64,000 nt of DNA from Persicaria tinctoria (taxonomy: Eukaryota > Streptophyta > Magnoliopsida > Caryophyllales > Polygonaceae): contig JBANSL010000012.1 in the NCBI GenBank assembly GCA_037127255.1, forward strand, positions 37,315,115-37,379,114, read 5' to 3'. The stretch's first letter is position 1. The number at the start of each line of letters is the position of its first letter. Shown here piece by piece: positions 24,151 through 37,200 of the stretch. Made by a program: the position numbers and the translations under genes. The notes under the pieces were generated by a model, which was not told where the DNA came from, did not search any database, and was given only the letters and a program-made list of their open reading frames with translations.

Positions 24151-24789
24151 AATATTGAGAGAACATAAAATCATGTTGAGAACAATTTCAGAAATCTCGA
24201 TTGTTTTGCAAAAAACAACCTATTGTTGAGCAAAAATAAGAGTAAGTTGTGCAAATATAAGAGGACGTTGTGCAAATTTAATCATAAGTTGTGCAAATAT
24301 GACCCTAGTCTAGTTTTTTATTTATTTTATTTTTTTAACTTTTTATCGTGCAAATATAAGAGTACTTTGTGCAAATATAACCATAAATTGTGCAAATATG
24401 ATCCAAGTCTAGTTTAGAGTTGCACTTTTTTCCGTATCAGCACTTTTTTTTCCCATGTCAGCACTTTTTTTAGAGTTGCACAAGCATGGATAACAATTTC
24501 ACAAAGAATCGAAGAAGCACATGACAAATGAATCATAAGCCGATCAAATGATGTCGAACAATTCCATCAAGCCTGGATAACAATTTCACAAATATGATCC
24601 AAATCTAGTTTTTTTTTTCTACATGGAAAACAACTTTTTTTTTACTTTATAATATTATTCGTGCGCATTTTATTCTAATTTGTGCACTTTTTATTCTATT
24701 TGTGTCAACACTTTTTTCAAATAATTTTTTTTCACGTCAGAACTTTTTTAAAATAAGATTATGTTGAGAATAAATTCACAAGTCTCGAT

Positions 24790-24965
24790 TGTCGTGCAAA
24801 TCTTAAAACAGAGTCGTGCAACTCTTAAAACAAGAGTTGTACAACTCTTAAAACCGAGTCGTGCAACTCTTAAAACAGAGTCGTGCAACTCGTTAAACAG
24901 AGTCGTGCAACTGTTACAACAGAGTCGTGCAACTCTTACAACAGAGTCGTGCTACTCTTACATCG
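24790..24965. repeat. 22-bp minisatellite, block 3
   Basis: About eight further copies of the same 22-bp unit, preceded at 24749-24795 by the same lead-in sequence (AAGATTATGTTGAGAATAAA) that precedes block 1 (about 23120). Confidence 0.92.
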
Positions 24966-25546
24966 TATGTTGTGCAAAATATAATTTTTTCCGCTTTTTT
25001 TTCGTTTCAGAACTTTTTGTTTTGCAAAAATAACTTTACGTTGTGCACATATATGGACTGATCGAGTCGCAATCGACAAGCGACGAGATTCACATTCAGA
25101 TCGCAGTCTCTCTCCCATTCAGATCGCAGTCTGAAAAACAGATCGTGAGCGATACATGAGTTTTTTTTTAATTTTTAATTTAATTTAATTTAATTTTCTT
25201 TTATTTAACATTTTGTCGTGCAAATATAATAGTATGTTGTGCAAATTTACCCGTAAGTTGTGCAAATATGATTGACCACATTTGGTCCAAGCAGGATCCC
25301 ATTTGGTCCCTGTTATGAAGTGGAATTTAACATCACCGTGGTTACAACTTACAAGTTACTCTTTAAACATTCAACCAAGTGTTATAGTTTCTCCAATGGA
25401 GATTCAGATAAACTTAACTTGAGCTAGTAAACAGATACATTTGTTCGGTCACAAGTGAATTCCAACCAAACAAAAATCTGAAAAATTCTTACATAAAAAT
25501 GAAAGTAGAGCTTAAGTTTTTAAGTCAAGTAACTTCTCCAGTTCTT

Positions 25547-26043
25547 CTACTTCCATAGCTTGCGTAGGGACATTTTCTTATCAGTGTCCTTCATAACCTT
25601 GCCCACTGCCATCTCAAAGTCCTCCTGCGTCACATGACCCTCCTCTCCCCAGAGCAAACATACCGTCTTCTGTGCAGATGGCCTGCATACAACACATTAA
25701 ATGAACATATTTCATAGAGGATGCGAAGCACCAGAAGTTACAATTTATGCTCATAAAATGTTGCTATTCCACGACACTGCTTAAACTAACAAATCTGACA
25801 AGTATTATGGATATGCTTAGAAGATGCTATTTTTTTTATTCAATAAGCATTTGGATAAATGGATAACCACCTGAAACGGTGAGAAAAATAAGAATATAGA
25901 GGGCAATTGATCAGTAGTAGTGTGGATTGTACCTTAAGTTCTGCACCGGATGCACCATTCATCGTTTACGCAATCTTCTTCAGATCAAAGCCCCTCATGA
26001 GATTCATCCTTCTAGAATGAATCTTCAAGATATCAAAGCGTGA
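25547..26043 (-). pseudogene. RPT6: Captured fragment of proteasome ATPase RPT6 (last two exons)
   Basis: Minus strand. Exon-like block 26043-25933 reads SRFDILKIHSRRMNLMRG, then DLKKIA, a stop where RPT6 has Glu, and MNGASGAELK; a GT donor follows. Block 25682-25547 starts after a CAG acceptor and reads [10 protein letters not shown], then (shifted by two small deletions) [18 protein letters not shown] and [10 protein letters not shown] plus a TAG stop. This is the C-terminus of the 19S proteasome AAA-ATPase RPT6 (26S subunit 8). The intron and splice sites are kept, so the capture was at DNA level, as in Pack-MULEs. The in-frame stop and the frameshift make it non-functional as an ATPase. 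Confidence 0.9.
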
Positions 26044-26759
26044 CTGCAACCATACAAATCATTCCAAAGGGACTTCGTTAAGCAATAGATTGATTAAGAT
26101 ACGAAGAGTAAAGTACAAGCCTTTAACGAGATAATCAATTTTTAACACCCAAGGCAGCTCAAATTTCAACCTCTCAACAGAACGTTTCTTAAGCGAAATT
26201 CATGGTTTATGTTCCAGAATCTGAACTAAATAAATAATGACAGCTAGTGCCACATGCTCGTGATTCAGAGAAGCAAATTAAAAAAAAAAGAATAAAGAAG
26301 GTGCTAACCAGCGAGTGCTTAACGTGAAACGACTCGATCTTAATCCTCAATCCTCCTCCTTTGATTTCCCTTTCACCTTCAAATTGAAGTCATTGAACAA
26401 GTACCTGCAGGTTGAGAGATTTTACACTCGATAAAAACGCTCTAACGGCTTTTCACGGAAAGGAGTACAAATAATCGAGAAATTAGTTTCCAGCAATTGC
26501 GAAGGCTCTTTCAGAAAAAACTGAAATATGATCCCTATGCATCACAGCCAAATCAAAATTTGCAAGGAAAACAAGCCAAAACAGCGAGAATTGCACATAT
26601 GCATCTTCACAGTAGAAGAGCAACCAAAACACGAGATGAAACAGAGAAGAAAATGCACAGATCTAGGCGGAAGTGCTTCATCTGAAGCGAATTTGTAGGA
26701 AGAAAATGGAAACTGAGAAACAGAAGTTGCAAAGGAGTGAAGCAAATGGCACTAACTAA

Positions 26760-26945
26760 CCGTGAAGAAGAAACGTCCCTCTGGCCCTGGTTCGTCGTCC
26801 TCGCGTCGCTCTTGTAGATGCGATTTACAGATCCAATGGCTCAACCAGAAGTTGGTACTCAACTGCAGACTTTTTGACCCTTTGAAGCGCTTCGGTCTCT
26901 CCTCCCTTCATGAAGGCAGTAGCAACAGGCTTCCCGTCCTACATA
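26760..26945 (-). other. Unidentified exon-like segment in the MULE
   Basis: Minus strand, an open stretch that includes DGKPVATAFMKGGETEALQ and ends at a stop after VEPLDL. Its codon use looks gene-like and differs from the AT-rich surroundings. I cannot assign the family. It may be another captured exon. Confidence 0.3.
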
Positions 26946-27467
26946 GAGCAGATTTTCGCCAAATATAAGTTAACTTCCTCACCCTCAAAACTCCATCCTC
27001 CACTGAATATACTATGACTACGCAGAAATTAGTCAAATTATAATATATGATCTCCATAACTGAAGGATAAAGAATTTAAGTCCCCAGTAATCCACCAAAC
27101 ACCGGGAACTACACATATAAAAAATATATGCAGCCTCTCCATCCTCACCAAGCTTTTCACTTACACATAAACTAGTTTCAGGGATCCTAAAATCTCTAAA
27201 GATGCAAACTTCAAACTGGCAAAAGACAGAAATTGAACCTGATGCACCTACTTTTATCTACACATGCTATGATCAATCAATGAAAAAGAACCTTTCTTTC
27301 TTTGAGGAATGCACTTCCATCACTATGTAGTACACAAATGCATCTTCTCACATTCAAATTCTATCATAAACCCAACCATAAACCTCAAACAGATATGATT
27401 ATGCAGTATTAGGACAATCTAAAATGCCCAAAATGAGAACAAATCGAAAATGTAGATCAAAAGAGCA

Positions 27468-27600
27468 GCAAACCTGAGACATGGAGGCAGTAGGGTTAAC
27501 ACCCAAAGCAGACAAAGATGGGATCTCCCCAGGCTCAACATCGCCCCTTGATCAGATTTCCTTGTCAAAACCTTGGCACAAACACATTCAGCTGAAATAA
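27468..27600 (-). other. Unidentified exon-like segment in the MULE
   Basis: Minus strand, a frame reading GDVEPGEIPSLSALGVNPTA and then SMSQ before a GT that could be a donor. A TGA lies upstream in the same frame. It has gene-like composition but the family is not recognised. Confidence 0.25.
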
Positions 27601-28569
27601 AAAGAAACATCATATAATAAATGCAATCATTTGGCGAGCATTGCTGACAACAAGCCCTTACAGTGAGGCATATTATCATAGAAGAAGTAGTAACTCACTT
27701 TTCATTTTAGAAAGCATCCTCATAAGACTCATTAAGATGTAACTGTTGGCCTATTCATCTTTAGGAGCACCAAAACTTTGCTCAATCATTTGTCCATTTT
27801 CATTTTCACCACCACACTAAATTCACACAACACTACAATTGCAGACAGGGACCTTATAAGTGTTTCTAATCTTCAGAGACAATTCGCCGGTATAAACATG
27901 GAAACCCATACACATTCACAAATAATGCTACGGAAAACACAGAGAACACGAATCTTAGCAGAGCATTGCATACAGAAGAACTAAGATGCATTTTCGCTCT
28001 TCCTGTCTCTCTGAAACTCTTGACAAAGATCACTACTTATAGATTCACTACTGCTCTACACATAAGCTCACCAACAACTCGATAATCAAGCAAACAGCAA
28101 ACGTTTCAGCATATACAAATAAAACATCAGCGATCAAGGAAGAAAGTAGATACCTCGATTTCAGAATCCAGATCTTGAAAACGGAGGGAGGCGGAGCCAC
28201 CGGTTTCGCAGCTGTCCAGTGGGCGAAACGGGGAGAAGCAACCACCAATTTCATAGAAATTCAACCAAGGCATAAGCAGTCAAGCAAATATCAATGATCA
28301 ATTTCGAAAACAAAATAAAACGCTCTGATTTATACCTAGACGAGCGAAATTGCGCATCACATCCCTCCTCTTCATCGCCTCGCCACAGATGTGGCTCCTC
28401 CGTCTGCAGCAGCAACATCTCCGGCGAGAGCGCGGTGGATCTGGTGGCTGGGAGGAAGAGCGATCTGAGGAGCGATATGAGCGGGGGAGGAAGACGATCG
28501 ATGATGAACAAGAGAGAGAGGAATCGCGCACAAAGGAGATCTGAGCGAGCGGAGGCGAGAGATCTCAGG

Positions 28570-28668
28570 GTAAATTAGGGTTATATAGCGGGCATTTAAC
28601 TAAATTGTCTAAAAACGCAGACATTTTGCAAAATCGTCCAAAAAAATGCCTATTTTGCAAAATTTTTC
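28570..28668 (-). repeat. Right terminal inverted repeat of the MULE
   Basis: Inverted partner of 22043-22140. It is followed by the second AATATATTT flank. Confidence 0.78.
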
Positions 28669-28677
28669 AATATATTT

Positions 28678-29341
28678 TATACAGATTTCTTTTGTAATAT
28701 AATCATAATTAATTTCAGGGATCTAGAAAGACAAGCTTTTTACCTATCTATATTGGCTTATTAATTACTGTGGCCCAAAAATATAATACAAATTTAATTC
28801 GGAATATGACACCTAAACAAAAATAATACCGTTTAATCCAGAAAATTTCATGGACGCGAGATCGCACCAGAGACCTCTGCTTTAGTATTTTATATATAGA
28901 TAAATATAGATATAGATTTCTGAAATTTGAAAGTTATAATAGTTTGGTTGAAATATTTGGATCTTTTAATATACCATAGTATAAAAAATTATATAAAATA
29001 ACTTAAGATAAAATATTCTATCGATATTAAGTTTTGTATCAATTTAAGATATGAGATTTCATGTTTATATTAAAATTTAATATAACATTTTAATAAGATA
29101 AACTAACACTAATAATTTCATCATGATATTAAAAAAAAGACTAATTGAAATAGTCTATCTTAAAACTCATAATTACTTATCTATTATGTGTATATATATA
29201 AATATATAAACATTACACCTAAATCTTCAAAAAAAAAAATCAAGGTGGATTTAAGTTAGTTAAAATATAGGTATAATATTTCGATAAAATAAGTAATATT
29301 TTGCAAAACGTTATTTAAGGCAAAGGTATAAATGCGTTTTT
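28678..29341. other. AT-rich intergenic DNA, nothing recognised
   Basis: Very AT-rich, with no coding or repeat structure that I can define. It ends where LINE-B sequence begins. Confidence 0.6.
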
Positions 29342-30318
29342 TTCCATTGGTAAAGACAAATCCCCGGGCCCGAACGGGATGACAGCAGAATTCTATGGAA
29401 AATATTGGGACATTGTTGGACCATCGATAACCAAGGCTATCAAAGGCTTCTTCTCTTCAGGGAAGATGTTGCGCCAAATAAACCAAACGTTTATTTCTCT
29501 AATCCCGAAATGTGAAAATCCCTCCACAACTAACAATTATAGACCAATTCCCAAAATCCTTGGGGATAGAATGAAAAAAGTCATATAGAAAATTATTCAC
29601 CCACTCCAAGGAGCCTTTGTGGCTGCTCGAGCTATTCAGGATAATGTACTTATTGCTCAAGAAATTTTTCACTCGTCCAAACAAGAAAAGGGAAACAAAG
29701 ATGGATTTTTATAAAACTAGACAAGGAAAAAGCCTACGATCAAGTGAATTGGAGCTTCCTCCTTGCAGTCTTGGAGAAATTTCGTTTCGCTCCAAGATTT
29801 GTTGGGTGGATTAGTGAATGTATTCAAACTGTGTTGTTTTCTGCATTAGTAAACAATGAACCAACTCAAACCTTCTGCCCTCAAAGAGGGATCCGACAAG
29901 GTGACCCAATTTCCCCCTACTTGTTTATCATAGATGCGGAAATTCTTGCTAGAAAATTACAACAACAATGTAATGAATCAATAGACACGATTGGATTCAA
30001 AATGACCCCAAATGGATCGCGAATACCATTCCTTTCATTTGAAGATGACATCATGATCTTTGCCAAACCAGCTCAGCAATCACGTGCTAAGGTAAAAAAG
30101 AATAATCAATGAATATTGTCAAATTTTGGGTCAGAAGATGAACTTCAACAAATCAGCTTTCTAAGTAACAAAGGGTGTTTCTGCATCCCAAAAACAACAA
30201 ATCAAAAGCACCCTCCTTATAATGAACCAAGTGGCTCTGGACAAATACCTAGGTTGCCCCATTATTAACGGAAGGGTCAACAAAGAAATCTTTGAAGATG
30301 CTGTTGAAAAATCGAAAA
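29342..30318 (+). pseudogene. LINE-B, first part: L1-type reverse transcriptase, decayed
   Basis: Plus strand, 5'-truncated. It starts with DKSPGPNGMTAEFYGKYW, then INQTFISLIPKCE, a damaged NYRPI block, QGAFVAARAIQDNVL, RGIRQGDPISPYLF and the catalytic site as FEDDIMIF (Ala of F-A-D-D replaced by Glu). Frameshifts occur around 29565, 29690, 29740 and 30100. The sequence is cut at 30318 by the LARD and continues at 41957; GAAAA at 30314-30318 is the shared target site. Confidence 0.88.
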
Positions 30319-33300
30319 TGTAAAGGCTCTGATTATTAAATAATAAATTTTAATAAATAATATAAAATGGATCTAAGTAAAAAAAATCGGATATTTCAAG
30401 GATAACTCGTCTTTAAATTACTAAATCGAAATTTAAACTCGTTAAATCAGATTTTAAAACTCCTAAAACGGATTTCCGACCTAAAATAAAATTGTGGAAA
30501 CTAACCTTTGAAAACAAATTCTCGGGATTCGTTGCCGGCTATTTGAATTAGTGGGACTACTTCACCTCTTCCCTTCAATTGTTTTGTCATCTTCCCAATC
30601 TCCCCATCTGATTTCAAATTGCAGGTACCAAATTCTCAGCCTGCAACAAATTGGTCCCCTCTCAACTCAATTGGTTCATCCCCAAATTAGTCCAACATCC
30701 ACCCCTCTCTTCTTCCCCTCATCCCTGTTTACTTTCCCCTTTGGCAAGGTCACCAACACCTCCACGCCTAGTTAACTTCGCAACGTTAGCCCGTGATCCC
30801 CATTCTGAAATTAAAACCCCACACACATCCCCCATACCTCTTTCTCACAACCAAACACCGCCCCTTCTCTCCTCTGTTATGAAAATCAAACAAACCTTTT
30901 TCCTCTCCTATCTTTTTTCTCCTTATCTTCCTCACCCTTTTGTTCCTCTTCTGATTTCTTTCAAATCCACATAGACACCACCCACTTGTTCTGTTTCGCC
31001 GCTGGGACAAGCACGGCCATAGCTACCTTGTTCCTCTCATTTTCGAAGAGGGACAACCAGAACATAATATCCCTCCAACATCCTCCGAGCTCTACGTCCG
31101 ACGACCGCAACCACCATCCCATGAGCCGAGCACCTCCCTTCGACGCCTCCGGGCAGCAGGAGCCACCCCGAAGCCACCGCCGAGCGAGCGCTGCCCCCCC
31201 TCCCCTTCTTCTCCTTCCCTTGTTCTTCCGTTCTTGCGTCGGTAATTCTCGTTCTCCCTCTCTTTCACCTTCAATCGAGAAAAAGCTTCCCCTTTCTCAC
31301 CGAACCGCCCTCGACCTAGGTCTGGGAAGCGATTGGCGCCTCCGAAAAAGCCTTACGACGACCTGATTCGAACTTTCCGGCGAGTCGACGCCCCTCGGTG
31401 AGGACCTCTCTCCCTTGCTCTCTCTCGCTTCTTGTTCCGTATGTGTGTGTCGGGTAGTCGGGATTCGGCAGCCGAAGCAAGGCCGCCGCCCGCGAGCCTC
31501 CCCGCTCCTCCTCTTGTTCTTCCGCCGAACTTAGGTCTCTATTTCTCTCTGTTTTCTTTCGTTCCAAAAGATGAAGAAGAAGGAATGTGGACCCCTTATT
31601 TGCCACATCACTTGTCATGTCATCCTGGCCCACTTTTTTTTTTAAATGTCCAACCCGGTTTTGTTAAATGGAATGGAAGGGAAGTGTGGTTTTGGGCCTA
31701 TTTTGTGCGCCGGGTTCTGTGTTTTATAAAGAATCAAAGGATTGGGCCTATCCTTATTGTCTTGTCCGATTTTTGGGCTTAAGAGAAGGTGTTGCTCGAT
31801 TTTGGGTCTTAATAAAAGGAGAGGGTTGATCTGGGTAATTTTCAAAATAAAAGAGGCTCGGTTTTGGAATTTTATAATTATAAGGGTGAGTTTTGGTAAT
31901 TTAAAAAGAGATGATTTAATTAAATTAATATGGTTGGGATTTTAGATATATTTTATAAAAATGTTAAAAGAAGAGGGTATTTGAAATATTATATAATATT
32001 ATGTGAGATTTAAAATATAAATCATTATTTTGAGAAATTGGTTTTAATTTTAAATGTTTAATGTCGGGATTCCTTAACCTCACCACTTGATTGAGACTTA
32101 ATGATTTGATGCCTTATGTTTTACAAACCTTGTTGATCGAGTTAATCTAACTTGTCGGATTTCGAACTCTTATAACTTATACCGTTTACGGATGTTAGGC
32201 TTTGGTTTTGAAGTGAGGTATAATGAGATAAGACGGAATGATCGGAAATGGGATATGTGAAGTTATGTGTGATAGTTAGGGGCGCCTTGTGTGATTAGAT
32301 AGACTTATGCATATCTGTATATTTGTTAGATTATTGTTGCTTGTTGGACTCCGCTTGCGTTATCTTTTGTTGTTCGACATTTCAGGTAAGTTCCCTAGGG
32401 GCTTACTCAGGTTGGACATTCATGCATGTTGTTGCATTTTATGTAAGGTGTTGCATATGCATAAAAGCATGTCATGTAGTATCCTGTTTAGGTTGCACTA
32501 ATTGAATGAGCATCTGCATACTTTATGCGTTTGAAATAGAACAGTTATTATCTGTGATAGTCCTAGAGTCTTTGCTAGGGTCATAGGGTAGCCCAGCCTC
32601 ATCGGGTGCCCTGAGTCAATCGAGTCGATATGAGCATGATATGATAGCCCAGCACCATCGGGAAATCGATGAGATGATATGATATGATGATGCCGTGGTT
32701 TGTGCACCACCACGTGGAAATTGCTATGCTATAGCCCGAACTGGTCGGTCTCTGCACTAACGGGAAGGGGTGCAGAGGTAAGAGAGGGACATGCCAGTTG
32801 ACATTCTATGGGCGCCTTTAATTGTCTTTCCGTATATATATATGAAGTAGGAGCATGCTAGTGTGTTTAACTTTCGTACTGCATTAGAGCATCTTTATTA
32901 GGTATAACACATACTATGTGGCCTCAGCGAGGACTACCGGTCCCGCATGAGTGGCTCGATCTGACTCCTTTCCCCGTTCTTCTTTTAAAGGTATTTTCTG
33001 CAGATTTTGACTGTTCGGTGTCTATATGACGGGGTTCCCTTTTGGCGATTATTGGACTGAAAGACAATCTTCTAAACTTAAACTTGGGTAATTTGGATAC
33101 TCGTATTTACCATGTTTTTGGTTTTGACCCGGCTTCACCGTGGCAAACTGTACCTTCTTTTCGTTTTCGCAGTTACTCTTAAATGAATTTCCATGACTTA
33201 ATCTATAGAACATGCTAAGGGTACCCAACGGCCCTACGATGCTTTTAGGGATTGAAATCCCCCTTTATTATTGATCTTAAAATTGAATTTGAAACCTCGA

Positions 33301-33382
33301 CTCGTACCTGGATTGCAAAATCCGAACAAGGGGTTTCATCCCTTGAAACGTAACCAGGAAATCATAATTCCGGGCCGTTACA
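30319..33382 (+). repeat. 5' LTR of LARD
   Basis: 3,064 bp. It holds a GC- and CT-rich island at about 30980-31580 that gives Pro/Ser/Arg-rich frames but no recognisable protein, then AT-rich DNA and a TG-rich end. Confidence 0.93.
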
Positions 33383-33386
33383 AAGT

Positions 33387-33398
33387 TGGTATCAGAGC
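33387..33398 (+). other. Primer binding site (tRNA-iMet type) of LARD
   Basis: TGGTATCAGAGC four bases after the LTR end. It is the complement of the 3' end of plant initiator tRNA-Met. Confidence 0.9.
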
Positions 33399-36353
33399 TC
33401 AGGCTGTGCAATTCGGGTACGCAAGGGTCGAGTGTATGTTTTGGAAAACCGCCCATGAATTTTAAAGGATTTCGAAGGATTTAAAAAAAAAGGGGGCAAA
33501 ATGAACTTAAGATGCCTAACTGAAATTGCACTAAGTAATGAACTCGACTTGTATGAAAGAAGAAAACCGACCAAACGGGGACACGAGTGGGTAGTAAAGG
33601 TGCTAGACCACCCCTATTGGGTGTAGTTGGGAACGGTAGACAAAATACTAGTTTGCTCTTTACAGAGGGTCCGAAAGACTCCAAGGAGATTGCACCAAGG
33701 TTGTTGGAGTAGCGAGTTATGTAGGATCGCGAGGTTTTGCCCCTCCGGTCAGTCGCTCCTCGAAGAGCGACATTAGATAGCTTGATGTGCTTCACATATT
33801 GAGCCTGAGTACATTATAATTGTCACTGACTGATTCTATGCTAAGTGTTTGTTGTGGATATGATTGATATGCCCTAACTATTAAATGTGTATTGATTGAT
33901 CTATGCAAACGGGATAGTGGGAGTACCCTTGTTTCTCTGTGGTCAAGCCCAGCTTGTGTGGAACAACTCCTTCCACAATGTTAACCCCTTTACGGTTCTT
34001 TCTAGCCTTTCCCTGGATGCCAGTGTCTTCCATGGGGAATTGGGTTGGTAAACACATTGTGTTGGGAATCATGGTTGGATGTTAAGGTTGTCTGAGTGAG
34101 TATTGGAAGTTTTTGATGTCACTTTGAGTCAGAAGTAAGGTGTTTATGGGGATGTCTTTCTCGATTGTTATGACAATCAACTAGTGTCTTCTTGCCACAA
34201 AGAGTCGTACCAGAGTCCCACGGGAAAGAGAGGTGATGAGTCGGTTGGGAAAAATCAATGGTTACCCTTAGGGATCTCTTCCCGGTTGAAATGGTGACTC
34301 TCTCTGAATTGCATGACATGATTTTTTAGTCTTTGACACGTGCCTTATGAATAACCATTGGTACCAAGTTGTTGTGCTATTACATGTGTGACTAGTTACA
34401 TTGCTTAAGTCTCGTGTTATGTATTGCCTTCTATCATGATTGTATGTTGTTTATAGCATGCCTACTTGACATATTGTATTAATTGCGCTAATGATCAATT
34501 GGAAGCATGAACCACATGATATGAACCTATATGCTTGTTGTTTTGCCTGGGTTAGGTCCATGATAGTGTGATCAACTCTTCTCTGTACAAATGCTTGTAA
34601 ATGATCTCCTTAGCATGCTAGATGATGACACGTCGATGCTCCTTTTTCTTTTTATGACAAGAATCTATCGCATGCCAATCCATTTTGTATTCATCAAATT
34701 GAATAGTGTTGATGATTTTGCAAGTTAATATTGTTGTGTGTTACTTGCGTGGAATGGAGAATATGAGGTTTAATCGAGTCTTGGGGAATGCATGTTTCAT
34801 CTTAGTATGTGCTGATTTGAACTCATGTCCTCGTATTCTAGTCATACTGCCCATTACTAAGACTTGTGTTATACATCGTTAAACTCTCCTCATGCTCCTA
34901 TATCGTCGGAACGTGATTGAATTGATTTCTTATGTATCGTCATGATTAGTTGCATGCATGCATCGTATGTTAAGTTGAGCTTTTATCATCACGTAGGGTC
35001 ATTGGTTGTGACTTGTGGGAATTTATATCTTGCTAACGGTATTGCTGACCTCCTCTTGAGCTAGGTCCCTGATAGTGTGGTTCTTCACTTTTCTATCATC
35101 TTAAATTGTTGTACTCATCCTGATTAGTTACTATCGAATTCGATGATTGACTTGCTTTCCGTAATGAGTAATCCTAGCATGCTTACATGTTATCGCTCGG
35201 TAGTGTTTCCCTATTACTATATGACATCCTCTCGTGCTTGTATAGATGTATGACTTGGCACCTCGCATGATCACACACCACGCTATATCATGATTCTGCA
35301 TATGCATTGCACCTAAATGTTGGAAGGAATCTATTCGAATTAACTTGGTTGTAGTCATGTTTTGATATGTGCTAGTAGTATCTTGTAGGGCTTTATGCTC
35401 CCCGATAAGACTCGCTAAATGATGATTTGCCATACTTATTCTATTACGTGAACATGCTTGTCCCATAATCTGATAGTTATTATACCGTTTTATGTGCACT
35501 ATGACAGTTGTTTCTAGCATGCTTATAATCTATCACTGATGATGTCCTCTTGGTACTCTCTGTAATGATGCCTCATGCCTTATGAATATTATGTTGAACT
35601 CTTTTAAATTACTCTTGACTATGCCCAAGCCTTGTCATGTAACGCTAGTACTGTTCAGGACCTATGCTTTCTAATTGTATCTCGTCATATGATTACATGT
35701 TGTTCTTAATCTACTATATGATCATTGTTGTCAGATGTGATAGTTACTATGCTGCTTTTATGTGTGCTCATATGACGCTTCGTCTGATTGTTATGATATA
35801 TCTCGTTATGCTATATTTGAAATCAATTGTTGATGAGTATACCATGTTCGTCCATCGTTCATATACATGATCCCTGTTATCCTCATTAAATCCCGCATGA
35901 CTTCGAATCTTGCATGATCATTACTGGTTCTGCATATCTTGCTTGAAGTTGCTAGGCATCTCTGCTTCCATAGAATAATACACTGCTAGTTGTCTCATAA
36001 GCATCAGTGTAGGACTCGATTGTGCCTTTGGAGTGAATATGCATGTCGTTCTACTTGTGATAGGTACATGTTAGTGTGGATTAATATGACTGATGTGCTC
36101 CATGAAGAATCCATCTTTCTCGTCATAATTGTAACCTAATAGACTTCCATAAGGGCATCATTGCTATTCTCGGGTCGGAGTTTCGTCTCTAGTTGTCGTC
36201 TTTAGTTGTGGTCCATTTTTGTCCCCGAAAGGAATTTGGGTTGTCCGCTCTTGTCACTCCCCTATCTCCGCTAACTTGGACTCTTGCGCGATACATTAGA
36301 CAAGCGACCACGTAGGAAAAGAGAATGATGAGTTAAATAGCGATAGAACAACA

Positions 36354-36396
36354 CAACGGAAGTGTGGGTCCATAACCCACGGACCTCAGGATCAAT
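36354..36396 (+). other. Fragment resembling initiator tRNA-Met
   Basis: The segment around TGGGTCCATAACCCA matches the anticodon arm of plant initiator tRNA-Met (TGGGCCCATAACCCA, anticodon CAT). Similarity continues on both sides (CAACGGAAG before, ACCTCAGGATC after). The acceptor and T arms are not recognisable. It is a fragment, not a tRNA gene. Confidence 0.5.
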
Positions 36397-37200
36397 GATG
36401 TCGGCGGAACGGGCACGCATCAAGAATTACGGTTACTGGGTAAGATATGACTTGCAAGCGAGAGTGTTCTCCATTCAAATTGCTAACCCTTTTGAACTTG
36501 TTGACAATGATATTGCACTAACCTGGCGACATGTTGATGTGCTGACTTGATGATGACTGTTGCCTGATTGCCTGTCGTCTATGATGATATGATGTGATGC
36601 CTTATAGATCTCATGTACCATGATGTCTTTACGTATTGCTACTCTAAGTTTATAAGCATGATTTGAATCCCTTTGCCTGTAAAATGTGAACTACATATGC
36701 TAAGAGACCTGAATTGTATCTGATAAGGTTATAATGCAACATGCTAGCTTGACTTGATTACGTTCATATAGGATGTTTGCAATGGTTATTGAGCATAATG
36801 GTAAATTGAGACTTGTTGAACCCATGATGTTATGTTTATAAATGCTAGTTGATATGATGTAGATCTTATGTTTGATGATTTTCATAATTGCTTCTTCCTT
36901 AAACCTGTGGATGAGGTCATTTGGTAGCGTGGTTGGAGAGTGGTGAAAGAATTTTGGGGTGGTGATCGAGAAATTTTCTAGAGAAGGTGTGACTAACGGG
37001 GCATGATACTTGTGATACCTTGGGAAGTGGGGGAAGTGTAAGAAATGACCTTAAGAGAATTGAGGATATAGTATGAGAGGGTGCTCGGGTGTGCTGTTAG
37101 AGACATGAGCTGGATTCTTAGAGGTGGATGGTATGTGTGAGAGTTTGGTGGAATGAGGGCAAGATTTGAGCATCGAGATGAATTGGGATTTCTTTGGGGA

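Larger units (their letters stand above)
22043..28668. mobile_element. Pack-MULE-like Mutator-type element
   Basis: The two ends are inverted copies over about 100 bp: left GGGGGGGTTTTGCAAAATAG..., right (reversed) GAAAAATTTTGCAAAATAGG.... Both continue with alternating TTTTGCAAAAT and TGGCCGC/TGCCCGC phrases and end near a TATATAA. Flanks carry the same 9 bp, AATATATTT (22034-22042 and 28669-28677), the Mutator duplication length, although this string is low-complexity. No MURA transposase is found. Inside are captured RPT6 exons on the minus strand, a pyrimidine-rich, 5'UTR-like segment at each end and three blocks of a 22-bp minisatellite. Confidence 0.78.

Noticed and set aside
23158..24965. 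Regularly repeated 22-bp units suggesting a CRISPR array
   Set aside because: The units are directly tandem with no unique spacers, and the DNA is from a plant nucleus.
30651..31633. Pro/Ser-rich and Arg-rich frames in the LARD LTR, repeated in the other LTR
   Set aside because: They differ in length between the two LTRs because of frameshifts and contain poly-C and CT runs, so they look like CT-rich LTR sequence rather than a gene.
36354..36396. A tRNA-Met gene
   Set aside because: Only the anticodon arm and flanks match; no acceptor stem or T arm, so it is not a tRNA gene.
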